A DNA stretch of 64,000 bases, taken from contig JACQYI010000009.1 in assembly GCA_016208305.1 (NCBI GenBank), positions 620,001 through 684,000 on the forward strand, read 5' to 3'. Shown here piece after piece: positions 1 to 8,183 of this stretch (its first letter is position 1; each line of letters opens with the position of its first letter). The notes beneath the pieces are model-generated. The model searched no databases and had not been told where the DNA came from. It saw only the letters and a program-made list of their open reading frames with translations. The DNA comes from Oscillatoriophycideae cyanobacterium NC_groundwater_1537_Pr4_S-0.65um_50_18. GTDB taxonomy: Bacteria > Cyanobacteriota > Cyanobacteriia > Elainellales > Elainellaceae. Position numbers and translations under genes: made by a program.

Positions 1-159
1 ATTATTTCTGTGGTGACAGCGCCTCCTGCCCTGCAAAAGCTCAACGTGGCCTATCCCGGCCTAGTGATTTATGCCGCCTGCATTGACGAGGGACTAAACC
101 AGAAAGGCTATATTGTTCCAGGGTTGGGAGATGCGGGCGATCGCACCTTTGGCACCTGA
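1..159 (+). CDS. upp: uracil phosphoribosyltransferase, C-terminal part
   Basis: The window opens inside this gene, leaving the last 52 codons. The enzyme converts uracil and PRPP to UMP in pyrimidine salvage. The visible end carries the family's closing motif [13 protein letters not shown], the uracil-binding segment at the C-terminus of Upp, preceded by an IDEGLN stretch also typical of the family. The start, the PRPP loop and any upstream partner lie outside the window. The motif is distinctive enough for a firm call. Confidence 0.9.
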   Translation: MISVVTAPPALQKLNVAYPGLVIYAACIDEGLNQKGYIVPGLGDAGDRTFGT

Positions 160-249
160 TCAAATCTAAAATCTGAGGTTGTCTCGTTCAGAGCGCGTTA
201 AAATCGTCGTAGAATTGCCCTGACTAAACGCAAATGGCAGGATTTTGTT

Positions 250-585
250 ATGAGCCAGCAAGGTAACTTTTTCGGCGGTTTTTTCCTAGGGGCGATCGTC
301 GGTGGCGTAGTCGGTGGTGTTGTTGGGGTGCTGGCAACCTCACGCCTAACTCAGGCTGACAATTCTGAAGCAGAATCGTTCAAAATTGACCCCAAAACCG
401 GAAAAAAGCGCCCCCTCAAAGCCTCAGGCGATCAGGGAATTGAAGTGGCGCGTCGGGGTTTAGAAGATAGAATTGCTCAGTTAAACGATGCCATTGATGA
501 TGTCAGGCAACAACTCGGCACCGTCAACGGTACGCCTAGAGATCAGGGTAAGGGCAAGGCGATCGCACAAGATCCGCAGAATTGA
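250..585 (+). CDS. YtxH-like single-pass membrane protein
   Basis: A 111-residue protein. Residues 8-30 form a glycine- and valine-rich hydrophobic segment that should span the membrane once. A charged linker containing PKTGKK follows, then a predicted helical stretch (about 65-95) that may form a coiled coil. This layout matches YtxH/gas-vesicle-associated-like small proteins, common in cyanobacteria and without a defined function. It stands alone between upp and the convergent mscL. The ATG at 250 is the only sensible start. Confidence 0.6.
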   Translation: MSQQGNFFGGFFLGAIVGGVVGGVVGVLATSRLTQADNSEAESFKIDPKTGKKRPLKASGDQGIEVARRGLEDRIAQLNDAIDDVRQQLGTVNGTPRDQGKGKAIAQDPQN

Positions 586-620
586 ACTTTAGGCGGGAAA
601 CCTCAAGTCCAGCTTGAACC

Positions 621-676
621 CTAAAGTTCAAACACCTAAAGTTCAAACACCTAAAGTTCAAACACCTAAAGTCCAA
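621..676. repeat. 15-bp tandem repeat, 3.7 copies
   Basis: The unit CTAAAGTTCAAACAC is repeated three times without change (621-635, 636-650, 651-665) and followed by a partial copy with one substitution. It fills the space between two convergent genes. Such short identical arrays arise by slippage and can vary in copy number between strains. Confidence 0.9.
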
Positions 677-687
677 TCCTGATGGGA

Positions 688-1116
688 CTACCGCGACTCC
701 ATCACTTGGGTCAGGCGCTCGACGGCATGCGTCAGATTTTCTTGAGACACCACGATCGGATCAGGAGGAGCAGCCGCTTCTTCTGCCGCTTTCTGGCGCA
801 AAAATCTGGTTTTGGCTGCTTCTAGCGCCCGAATCGCCAGGAAGATGGACAGCGCAATGACCAAAAAGTTGAGGATTGCAGCGAGGAAAGAGCCATACTT
901 AATGCCATTAGCCGAGAGGTTCGCTAAATCATCAACATTGGCGGCTTTTAGAGCGGGGCTGAGAATGGCGGGCGTGATGATATCAGCAACAAAAGATTCA
1001 ACAATCTTGCCGAATGCGCTGCCAATAATCACGGCAACCGCCAAATCGACGACGTTGCCCTGCATGATGAATTTCCTAAACTCTGCCCAAAAGCCGCTGT
1101 TTCCTGATGCTGCCAT
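688..1116 (-). CDS. mscL: large-conductance mechanosensitive channel MscL
   Basis: A 142-residue inner-membrane channel that opens under high membrane tension to release solutes on hypo-osmotic shock. The N-terminal signature is clear: an FRKFIMQGNVVDLAVAV segment followed by the first membrane helix (IIGSAFGKIVESF), a short periplasmic loop, a second helix near 80-100 and a charged C-terminal helix. The frame stays open 25 codons further upstream, but the methionine at 1116 gives the usual family length and has AAGG about eight bases before it. The last residues include the acidic and alanine-rich bundle typical of MscL. Confidence 0.93.
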   Translation of the reverse strand: MAASGNSGFWAEFRKFIMQGNVVDLAVAVIIGSAFGKIVESFVADIITPAILSPALKAANVDDLANLSANGIKYGSFLAAILNFLVIALSIFLAIRALEAAKTRFLRQKAAEEAAAPPDPIVVSQENLTHAVERLTQVMESR

Positions 1117-1218
1117 GATAAAACCTTGTAAATTAATGTTTTCAGGGTTAATCTCCTGCTTTTGCCTGAAAATGTCAAGCCACTCAATCACGACTTTCCA
1201 GATTTGAGCAATTTGACC

Positions 1219-1869
1219 TTACCGATCTTTGAGTAATTTTGCACCTCGGTAGAAACCGTATAGCGCAATCATTTGCACCAGATGGTAGAGATCATTAGAG
1301 CTAAGGTATCGAAACAGCACTAGGCCGCTCGTTTGTACGGCGATCGCCACACCCGATATCAAGATTCCGGCAATGATCCAGCCTGAGCCGCACGATCGCG
1401 ATCGGGCAGGCAAAGCCACTCTCAGCTCTAGAAGCAGCACCAGCAGCATGGCTGACAAATAATCCACGACACCGTAGACAAAAGCATCTTCTGGCGAAGG
1501 ATTGAGAACAATCCAGCTCAAATAGGCCAAGAGCTTAACGCCTACCAGTCCCCCAGCCCAGGCTTGCCAACGCCGAGGCAGACGGCTTTTGATCGCAGCA
1601 AACAGCATAAAGTTACCTGCAAGGCTGAGGGCAAACAGCATGAGCTTCCACAGCAAGAGCAGAGTAGAAAATTCGATCAGCAGCGCAAACCCATGACAAG
1701 AGCCACCCAAGAGCGCCGCAATTGCCACGCTGCCAAAGGCGATCGCCCAAAGCTGAATGGCCATTTGCTGACGCCGCCGACCCAGCCTAAACAGCAAAAT
1801 GCCGAATCCAGAACTCTGCAAAGCGATCGCGTAATCCGTCAACATGGTCAGGGGTTCGGTGATGGTCAT
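1219..1869 (-). CDS. seven-helix membrane protein, DUF6962-like
   Basis: A 216-residue protein that is nearly all membrane helices (about seven). Polar residues sit inside helices or at their ends: SCHGF near 57-61, YGVVDY near 132-137, and DLYHLVQ near 195-201. Buried His and Asp at matching depths recall the CREST superfamily (alkaline ceramidase/PAQR-like), to which DUF6962 may be related, but this is a judgement by eye and enzyme activity is not shown. It is divergent from the CYTH gene and separate from mscL. The start at 1869 is the first methionine. Confidence 0.5.
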   Translation of the reverse strand: MTITEPLTMLTDYAIALQSSGFGILLFRLGRRRQQMAIQLWAIAFGSVAIAALLGGSCHGFALLIEFSTLLLLWKLMLFALSLAGNFMLFAAIKSRLPRRWQAWAGGLVGVKLLAYLSWIVLNPSPEDAFVYGVVDYLSAMLLVLLLELRVALPARSRSCGSGWIIAGILISGVAIAVQTSGLVLFRYLSSNDLYHLVQMIALYGFYRGAKLLKDR

Positions 1870-1989
1870 AGGATAGAGGAAGGCAGACTGATCAATACCT
1901 GAAGCCGCATCTGAATCAAGACGCTGATGCAGCGTGGGCGCAGTCAGGACTATCGCAGGCAGGATTTTTACAGGCAGGATTTTTCAAGT

Positions 1990-2454
1990 ATGGCGATCGA
2001 AATTGAGCGCAAGTTTTTAGTCAAAGATCAGTCTTGGCGGACGCTGGCAACAGGCACAGTTTACCGTCAGGGCTACATCATGTCGGGTGCGAATGGCACC
2101 GTTCGGGTGCGGCTGGTGGGCGATTGCGGCTATTTAACCATCAAAAGCGCCAGCCAGGGCATCTCGCGATCGGAATTTGAATATGTTATTCCTGCTGCTG
2201 ATGCCTTAGAGCTTTTAGAGACATTGTGCGATCGACCGTTGATTGAGAAAATGCGCTACAAAATTCCCTATGGTGATCTGCTTTGGGAAGTGGATGAATT
2301 CATGGGCGAAAACCAGGGATTGGTTGTGGCAGAAGTCGAGCTGACCTCGCCTGACCAGTCGGTTTCCCTACCGGAGTGGATTGGGCCAGAAGTCTCAGGC
2401 GATCACCGTTATTTCAACTCCAGCTTGGTAAAATTCCCCTTCTCAAAATGGTAG
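1990..2454 (+). CDS. CYTH-domain protein (triphosphate tunnel metalloenzyme)
   Basis: A 154-residue single-domain CYTH protein. The N-terminal EIERKFLV motif supplies the acidic metal-binding residues, and basic residues (RVRLVGD, KSASQG) lining the tunnel bind triphosphate. Bacterial members of this size are usually inorganic tripolyphosphatases, less often class IV adenylate cyclases; the sequence does not decide between them. The frame is open to 1927, but the methionine at 1990 lies directly before the ExExK motif as in the family, so it is preferred. It converges on holB across a strong hairpin. Confidence 0.88.
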   Translation: MAIEIERKFLVKDQSWRTLATGTVYRQGYIMSGANGTVRVRLVGDCGYLTIKSASQGISRSEFEYVIPAADALELLETLCDRPLIEKMRYKIPYGDLLWEVDEFMGENQGLVVAEVELTSPDQSVSLPEWIGPEVSGDHRYFNSSLVKFPFSKW

Positions 2455-2477
2455 AGATCGCAAATTAATTAACTTGT

Positions 2478-2524
2478 AGTAGTTGTGGAAGTGCCGCGCG
2501 GAGCGCGGCACTTCCACAACTACT
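2478..2524. repeat. perfect hairpin, 22-bp stem, loop GGA
   Basis: Arms 2478-2499 and 2503-2524 are exact reverse complements separated by three bases (GGA). The apex reads GCCGCGC-GGA-GCGCGGC. It lies between two convergent genes, so it could serve as a bidirectional terminator. Similar apices occur at 4240, 4283 and 63279 with unrelated outer arms, which points to a dispersed palindromic repeat rather than a gene-specific terminator. The motif GATCGCAAATTA lies just upstream (from about 2457), as it does beside the related copies. Confidence 0.9.
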
Positions 2525-2535
2525 GTTAGAAAAGA

Positions 2536-3492
2536 TTAAAACGCGCCTTCATCCTTAATTTTGGTCAGCGTTACTTCCCACACCAGCCGGGGTTGAACAT
2601 ATTGACGCAGATAGCGACGCGCTGCTTCTAGCTGTTGCAGAATGCCAGGGTGAGCTTGCATTTGCCAATAGCGATTTTGCAGATAGTCGATCAGCCAAAT
2701 CTGAGTTTCGCTATCTAACCCCTGAGCAATTTGCCGCGCCAAATCTAAAGCCGCTTGCAGTGAGGTCGGCGGATGCATCACGGCAGTGAGCAGCTCTGCG
2801 GGAATGGCCTGAAGCTGCTGCCAGTGAACGATCGCCTCCCCAGGGCTGCCCTGAGCCAAGGCCAACACATCCGGCTGCTGCAAGATTTCAGCGTAGCCTG
2901 CCTGCGTCAGCACTTGGGCTAGCGTGGCGGCATCCAATCGCTGAAACGCAATTTTTTGGCAGCGAGAAACGATCGTCGGCAACAGCGATTCCACACTGGC
3001 CGCAATCAAGATTAGCGTGGCGCGTCCTGGTTCTTCTAGGGTTTTCAGCAGTCCATTGGCGGCTGAGTCGGCCATGCTCTCAGCATTTTCGAGAATGACG
3101 ACCGATCGAGCAGCCTCAAGGGGCGGACGGCTGAGAAATCGCCCCACCTCGCGGATTTGCTCTAGCCGCACCTCCGGTAGCGATCGCCGCTTAATGCCCA
3201 GCTCAGCCGCTTCTGCCGCCGAAACTCGCTTGCCTTGGTGCAGATAGGTTGGCTCTACCCAAAACAAATCGGGGTGGTTGCCCTGCTGGATGCGCTGGCG
3301 CAGCGGCGCGTGAGGCTTAGAGGTTGGATTGGCCGGAGCCAAAAGCAGTTCTGCAAATCCCTGAGCGGCTAACCGCCGACCGATACCCGCCGCCCCGACA
3401 AACAGGTAGGCAGGAGCAATGCGGTTTTGGTCAACCGCGCGGGTGAGGAGTTCGATCGCCTGGGATTGTCCGAGGAGTGAGGTAAAGGGCAT
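2536..3492 (-). CDS. holB: DNA polymerase III subunit delta'
   Basis: A 318-residue clamp-loader subunit that helps place the sliding clamp on DNA. The AAA+ fold is visible: the Walker A-like GAAGIGRRLA (residues 33-42) has arginine where the ATP-binding lysine would be, as expected for the non-catalytic delta' subunit. VILENAESM marks the Walker B region and PTIVSRCQKI is the SRC motif that contacts the neighbouring subunit. There is no zinc-binding cysteine cluster, as in many cyanobacterial forms. It lies 21 bases downstream of tmk on the same strand, a common pairing. Confidence 0.9.
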   Translation of the reverse strand: MPFTSLLGQSQAIELLTRAVDQNRIAPAYLFVGAAGIGRRLAAQGFAELLLAPANPTSKPHAPLRQRIQQGNHPDLFWVEPTYLHQGKRVSAAEAAELGIKRRSLPEVRLEQIREVGRFLSRPPLEAARSVVILENAESMADSAANGLLKTLEEPGRATLILIAASVESLLPTIVSRCQKIAFQRLDAATLAQVLTQAGYAEILQQPDVLALAQGSPGEAIVHWQQLQAIPAELLTAVMHPPTSLQAALDLARQIAQGLDSETQIWLIDYLQNRYWQMQAHPGILQQLEAARRYLRQYVQPRLVWEVTLTKIKDEGAF

Positions 3493-3513
3493 GAGGAATG
3501 AGATGAAGGGAGG

Positions 3514-4185
3514 CTAGGAGAGGTACCACTGCTGTAAGTAGGTTTGCAAAACCTGCTGGATATCGTGAGAGACTGCGGTCTCGCTGCGATCGGCTGGGAT
3601 GCCCACAATCCGCTGAGGATGAGCCTGGGCGAGTTCGGTAAAGCCTTGCTGAACCCGCTGATGAAAGCTGAGGGCGGCCTGTTCGATGCGATCGCCTGTT
3701 CCTCGACTTTTGGCGCGAGCCAAGCCAATAGTAACGTCTACATCGAGCCAGAGGGTCAGATCGCTCGTCAGGCCATGCGTGGCAATCTGGTTGAGCTGAT
3801 CAATCAGTTCACGATCGAGCCTGCGTCCATACCCCTGATAGGCAATGGTGGAATCGGTAAAGCGATCGCACAAGATTAGCGCCCCTTGAGCCAGATGAGG
3901 CTTAAGGAAATTTTCTACATGCTGAGCGCGATCGGCGGCATAGAGCAGTAGCTCAGTGCGGCTATGCATCGCCTCTTGGCTGTGGGGATGCAGCAAAAGC
4001 CTGCGAATTTCCTGGCAGAGTTCGGTGCCGCCCGGTTCACGGGTGATGATTAGCTGAGAGACTTTCCCCTGATTTTGCAGCTTCGCCAAAAGACCGCTTT
4101 CTAGTAGCCAAGCTTGCGATCGCGCAATTTGGGTCGTTTTGCCACACCCCTCAACGCCTTCAAACACAATCAGTCGTCCCTGCAT
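3514..4185 (-). CDS. tmk: thymidylate kinase
   Basis: A 223-residue enzyme phosphorylating dTMP to dTDP. The P-loop FEGVEGCGKTTQ lies at residues 8-19, followed by TREPGGTELCQEIR (dTMP binding) and the signature CDRFTDSTIAYQGYGR near 106-121. The sequence LARAKSRGTGDRIEQ near 150 is the LID region. The ATG at 4185 sits close to the P-loop, as in the family. It is the first gene of a tmk-holB pair; the upstream region contains a double palindrome. Confidence 0.95.
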   Translation of the reverse strand: MQGRLIVFEGVEGCGKTTQIARSQAWLLESGLLAKLQNQGKVSQLIITREPGGTELCQEIRRLLLHPHSQEAMHSRTELLLYAADRAQHVENFLKPHLAQGALILCDRFTDSTIAYQGYGRRLDRELIDQLNQIATHGLTSDLTLWLDVDVTIGLARAKSRGTGDRIEQAALSFHQRVQQGFTELAQAHPQRIVGIPADRSETAVSHDIQQVLQTYLQQWYLS

Positions 4186-4213
4186 GTTGTTTATCCTTTG
4201 AGAACATCAGTAT

Positions 4214-4333
4214 GATCGCAAATTAGGTTTTGTGGCGCGCGGAGCGCGCCACAAAACCCTAATAGCTAGATTTCAAAGGCGCTCCGCGCCTTTGAAATCT
4301 AGCTATTAGAAAAAATAGGAGGACTTTGCGATC
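4214..4333. repeat. double-hairpin palindromic element with terminal inverted repeat
   Basis: The ends are GATCGCAAA (4214-4222) and its reverse complement TTTGCGATC (4325-4333). Inside are two hairpins. The first (4223-4262) has a GC-rich apex with loop GGA and one single-base bulge. The second (4259-4309) is a perfect 24-bp stem with loop TCC, which is GGA on the other strand. It lies in the divergent region between tmk and the gene at 4632, so it is not a plain terminator. A shortened relative is at 13299-13362. Confidence 0.88.
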
Positions 4334-4631
4334 TACTGAGCATGAATAAAATCTAAAGATGAGACATGATCTAGAATAGAGAGAGCAAGGCTAAATTCCT
4401 GGCGATCGAACGAAAAAAGCTCCTTCCAGAGGCAGAGGAAGGCGCAGCTGCCCAGAGAGTAGCATCGTTTTGTTATACTTTGGACGAATTGCATCTATCA
4501 AGACTGACTCAGATTTTTGCACCCAGGCTTTGTAACTCCTGGTGCTTACTATTTCTGATGACTGACTAGGCTTTTGGGTTCGGTTTAGATAAGATATTCA
4601 GACAGACGTAAGGCTATCGCCAGGGTTGTCT
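4334..4631. other. intergenic region, no gene seen
   Basis: About 300 bases upstream of the gene at 4632. No coding frame with family resemblance and no convincing hairpin was found. It presumably holds that gene's promoter and the distal part of the tmk promoter; I could not place one with confidence. Confidence 0.5.
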
Positions 4632-4979
4632 ATGGCTCGCTACACAGGTTTATTCACAGTTGCAGTGCCAGCTGATCGATTCTGGCAGTTGCTCGTAGAA
4701 ATCTTACGTGCATGCAGCCTCAATGTCATTTATTCGTCAGAAGACTATCTGGTGGCGCGCGAAGTCCCCGGTGGTGTCACCTATGCCAAGCTAGTTACGG
4801 TAGAGATATTGATTGAACCCGTACTCGATCGAGAAGCAGAAGTCCGGATGAATCTGGTGGTCAAAAACGAAGAACTGCCACTCCAGATCAATAATCACTG
4901 CCAGCAAGTCTTTAGATTGCTCAATCAGGCTGTAGAAGAAAACCGACATTGGCGAGTGGTTGAAAGTGCTGTGAGCTAG
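4632..4979 (+). CDS. conserved hypothetical protein, about 115 residues
   Basis: I do not recognise a named family. The product is soluble, with no signal peptide or membrane helix. It mixes predicted helix (DRFWQLLVEILRAC near 14-27) with strands (VTVEILIEPV; VRMNLVVKN) and ends in a helix, suggesting a small alpha/beta domain. It is followed after 18 bases by a histidine kinase on the same strand, so the two may be cotranscribed and it could be an accessory or input protein; that is inference. The ATG at 4632 is preferred over an in-frame TTG two codons earlier. Confidence 0.65.
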   Translation: MARYTGLFTVAVPADRFWQLLVEILRACSLNVIYSSEDYLVAREVPGGVTYAKLVTVEILIEPVLDREAEVRMNLVVKNEELPLQINNHCQQVFRLLNQAVEENRHWRVVESAVS

Positions 4980-4997
4980 CGGCAAGAGATTAGATCT

Positions 4998-7031
4998 GTG
5001 GATTTCCTTGAGGTGGCTGCTAAAGTGATGGAGTGTGATCCTTCGCTGGCTGCTAGCAACATGCCATACTCATTCCCTGAACAGCCTCCTATGACCTCTT
5101 CAGAAGAGTGGGTGGCAGATCTGCGATCGACGGTGACAGAGCTATATCAGCAGAACCAAGACTTGCTGGCGCGCTGTCATGTCTTGACCGAAGCCTACGA
5201 TCGCGATCGAGCCGTCGGAGCCATTGCCCGCCGCTTGCGACAGTCGCTAGATTTCTCGGAAATTATCGAGCAGACGGTCGAGGCCGTGAGAGACCTGCTG
5301 GATGCCGATCGAGTCGTTTTTTACCAGCTTCAATCTGAACCGGAATTGGAACTTGCCGTCGGCGGAGCTGAAGCAATCCAATTGGGTCAACATTCAATTT
5401 TGCACTCTGGACTCGATCCAGTTTGGGTGCGCCGCTGGCTGAGTTGGTTCAAAGCAGCCTCTCCTCTGGTAATTGAGAATATTCATCAGGCGGCCTTGCT
5501 GCCCTCCATTGCCAAGCTGATGGCGCAACAGCAGATTCGAGCTTTCGTCGCAGTGCCCGTCTTCCAGGAAGATCATTTATTGGGCTGGCTGGCTGTGCAT
5601 CAATGCTGTTGCGATCGCGCTTGGAAAGAGCCTGAGATTGAGGCATTGCAGCATTTGGCAACGGAAGTGGCGATCGCCCTGCAAAAGTCAGTGCTCTATC
5701 AACAGGCGCAGCAGCTCAATTTTGATCTAGAAGCCCAGGTGCAGCGGCGCACCCTTCAAATCCAAACGGCACTAAGTTACGAGTCAATGCTGAAGCGCGT
5801 GACTGACAAAGTGCGCGACTCGTTAGACGGTAGCCAAATCTTGCAGACCGCTGTGCGAGAGCTGACTTCTGTGCTGCAGCTAAGCGGCTGCAATGCGGCG
5901 CTATATGACCTCGATCAGGGCACCTCTACAGTCAGAAGTGAATTTACGCGATCGATTCCCACCAGCCAGGGGCGCGTTTCGCAAATGGATGACTTCCCTG
6001 AAATCTATCACCAGCTCAAGCAGGGACACTATTTTCAATTCTGTTCGCTGTTGCCTAATTCTGACCGGGGCAGGGTGGCCATGTTGGCTTGCCCCATTTT
6101 TGTAGATGCCCCCTCTCAGACCTTAGATCAACCCCAGCCGATCGATCCCGGAAATTCAGAGCAGGGGGTATTGGGCGATCTGTGGCTGATTCACCAGGCA
6201 GATCACATCTTTCATGAGTTTGAGATTCGGCTTGTGCAGCAGGTTGCCAACCAATGTGCGATCGCCATTCGTCAGGCTCAGCTCTACCAAACATCGCAAA
6301 ATCAAGTGCGAGAGCTAGAAAAGCTCAATCGCCTCAAGGATGATTTTCTCAGCACAGTCTCTCATGAGTTGCGGACTCCCATTACCAACGTCAAGATGGC
6401 GGTACGGATGCTGCGCATTGCCTCTACTGACGAGAAACGCCAGCGCTACCTAGATATTTTGGAGAAAGAAGCGGCACGCGAAGCCGACTTAATTGACGAT
6501 CTGCTGGATTTGCAGCGTTTAGAGGAGGCCACAGGAGCTATAGATTTAGAGGCCATTCATTTACAAACCTGGATTTTGCCGCTGATCGATGCCTTTCAAG
6601 GACGCTTTGCCGATCGCCAGCAGCAATTTCAAATCGATTGCCCTGATCACCTGCCGATCATTTTCTCTAATGCAGCCATGCTAGGCCGGGTGTTGTCAGA
6701 GCTGCTGAACAATGCTTGCAAGTACACCCAGTCTGGGGGCTTAATTCGCTTACAGATTCAACATCAGTTAGAGTCTAGAGCTTCCCTCTCTGATGCCATA
6801 CCTCAAATTATCTTGCAGGTGAGCAATCAGGCAAACATTGCCCCCGATGAGCTGCCCAAAATATTTGACAAATTTTATCGGTGTCTTCGTGCAGATCCCT
6901 GGAGTCAGGGAGGCACAGGCTTAGGGTTGGCGCTGGTGGAAAAGCTGGTCGAGCATTTGCAGGGCAGCATTCAGGTTGAAAGCGCAGCAGGCTGGACAAC
7001 ATTTGGGGTGATGATTCCTGTCCAGGCATAG
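4998..7031 (+). CDS. GAF-GAF sensor histidine kinase
   Basis: A 677-residue soluble hybrid of two GAF domains (about 70-235 and 275-435) and a kinase core. The H-box FLSTVSHELRTP carries the phosphorylated His456; the N-box is ELLNNACKYT, and the G2 box is GGTGLGLALV. No membrane helix is present, so it senses a cytoplasmic cue. The first GAF resembles phytochrome-type GAFs (LAVHQC) but lacks a Cys-His pair for bilin attachment, so photosensing is not supported. GTG at 4998 is taken as start; the methionine at codon 12 is an alternative. No response regulator is adjacent. Confidence 0.88.
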   Translation: MDFLEVAAKVMECDPSLAASNMPYSFPEQPPMTSSEEWVADLRSTVTELYQQNQDLLARCHVLTEAYDRDRAVGAIARRLRQSLDFSEIIEQTVEAVRDLLDADRVVFYQLQSEPELELAVGGAEAIQLGQHSILHSGLDPVWVRRWLSWFKAASPLVIENIHQAALLPSIAKLMAQQQIRAFVAVPVFQEDHLLGWLAVHQCCCDRAWKEPEIEALQHLATEVAIALQKSVLYQQAQQLNFDLEAQVQRRTLQIQTALSYESMLKRVTDKVRDSLDGSQILQTAVRELTSVLQLSGCNAALYDLDQGTSTVRSEFTRSIPTSQGRVSQMDDFPEIYHQLKQGHYFQFCSLLPNSDRGRVAMLACPIFVDAPSQTLDQPQPIDPGNSEQGVLGDLWLIHQADHIFHEFEIRLVQQVANQCAIAIRQAQLYQTSQNQVRELEKLNRLKDDFLSTVSHELRTPITNVKMAVRMLRIASTDEKRQRYLDILEKEAAREADLIDDLLDLQRLEEATGAIDLEAIHLQTWILPLIDAFQGRFADRQQQFQIDCPDHLPIIFSNAAMLGRVLSELLNNACKYTQSGGLIRLQIQHQLESRASLSDAIPQIILQVSNQANIAPDELPKIFDKFYRCLRADPWSQGGTGLGLALVEKLVEHLQGSIQVESAAGWTTFGVMIPVQA

Positions 7032-7226
7032 CTGTGGGCTATCTCCGTAGGCTATCTATGGGCACGACCTTTTCAGCTCATTTTGAAACACGTTAAAGTT
7101 TGTAAGAGCTGCGTTTTCCCACGGCCTAATTTGTGCTGTTGGGTTTTATGGGTGGAATGTCCCACGAATTAAGATGGGCATAACCTGACGAGAGTTCTTA
7201 GCTCCCTCGGCATAATAGCGTCTGTC

Positions 7227-8183
7227 ATGCTGTCAACTCTCATCCTCAATTACATAACCATGCGATCGCTGCGGTTTTTTCAATTTTTTCAATACCTCAA
7301 CGGGCGAACCCTGCGAAAAACGATCGCGGCAGCCTTTCGGCAGCGGCTTCCAGGGTTAGCATCAGAGATGGCATATAACGCCATGCTGTCTCTGTTTCCG
7401 GCGACGCTGGCGGTTTTGACGGCGATCGGCTTGTTTAATCCGCTGACCAGCACCTTTGAAAAGCTAGCCAATCAGATGAGCGAGGTTGCCCCGACCGAGG
7501 TCTTGGGTTTGCTCAAGGGCTTTGCCCAAGAGGTGAGCCAAGGGCAGGATGGACGGCTCTTTTCCTTTAGCTTTTTGTTTGCGTTGTGGGCAGCTTCAGG
7601 AGCGCTAGGAGCAGCTATGACGGCGCTAGATCAGATTCATCAAATTCCACCACGTCTGTCACGTCCCTTCTGGAAGTCCAAGCTGGTGGCACTAATGTTG
7701 ACCCTGGGAGCCATCGTCATGCTGCTGTTTTCTCTGGCGCTGATGCTGGTGGGCGATGTGCTGGTCAGCAATACGGCAACCGTTGTGGCCTCCCAAAATG
7801 GCTCGATCGCCTCGGAGCTACTGAAATTTTGGGGCTGGCTGGCACTGCCGCTGATTTTACTGATTATGTCGTTAGCTTTTGGGATTATCTATCGCTACGG
7901 GCCAAGCCGCTGGAATCCGGGACAGCCGATTATGCCCGGTGCCGTACTAGCTGCGGTGATTTGGGCGATCGTTTCCAACCTGTTTCGGCTGTATGTCAAG
8001 CATTTTGGCAACTACAACCGGGTTTATGGCGCAGTCGGAGCGGTGATTGTGCTGCTGCTATGGCTGTACATGAGTTCGCTGGTGCTGCTATTGGGCGATC
8101 AGCTCAATGTAACGGTGGGTGAGGCCATGCTGGGGCAGAGCCAGGAGAGACAGAGAAATGAGAAAATGCAGGGCAGGCGCTAG
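7227..8183 (+). CDS. YihY/BrkB family membrane protein
   Basis: A 318-residue inner-membrane protein with about six helices. Recognisable family features are the early segment LASEMAYNAMLSLFPATLAVLTAIG, the SFLFALWAASGALGAAMTALDQI region, and the late GPSRW-PGAVLAAVIWAI stretch with FGNYNRVYGAVGAVIVLLLWLY. The family was once called ribonuclease BN, but that activity belongs to another protein; a transport or envelope role is likelier. Two starts are possible (7227 and 7260), neither with a clear ribosome-binding site. It overlaps the convergent gene by four bases. Confidence 0.88.
   Translation: MLSTLILNYITMRSLRFFQFFQYLNGRTLRKTIAAAFRQRLPGLASEMAYNAMLSLFPATLAVLTAIGLFNPLTSTFEKLANQMSEVAPTEVLGLLKGFAQEVSQGQDGRLFSFSFLFALWAASGALGAAMTALDQIHQIPPRLSRPFWKSKLVALMLTLGAIVMLLFSLALMLVGDVLVSNTATVVASQNGSIASELLKFWGWLALPLILLIMSLAFGIIYRYGPSRWNPGQPIMPGAVLAAVIWAIVSNLFRLYVKHFGNYNRVYGAVGAVIVLLLWLYMSSLVLLLGDQLNVTVGEAMLGQSQERQRNEKMQGRR

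Noticed and set aside
812-1207. 131-codon frame on the + strand
   Set aside because: It lies antisense to mscL, which has a clear family match, and its translation has no recognisable motif.
5200-5730. Bilin-binding (cyanobacteriochrome) GAF in the histidine kinase
   Set aside because: The fold looks phytochrome-like, but no Cys-His chromophore-attachment motif is present.
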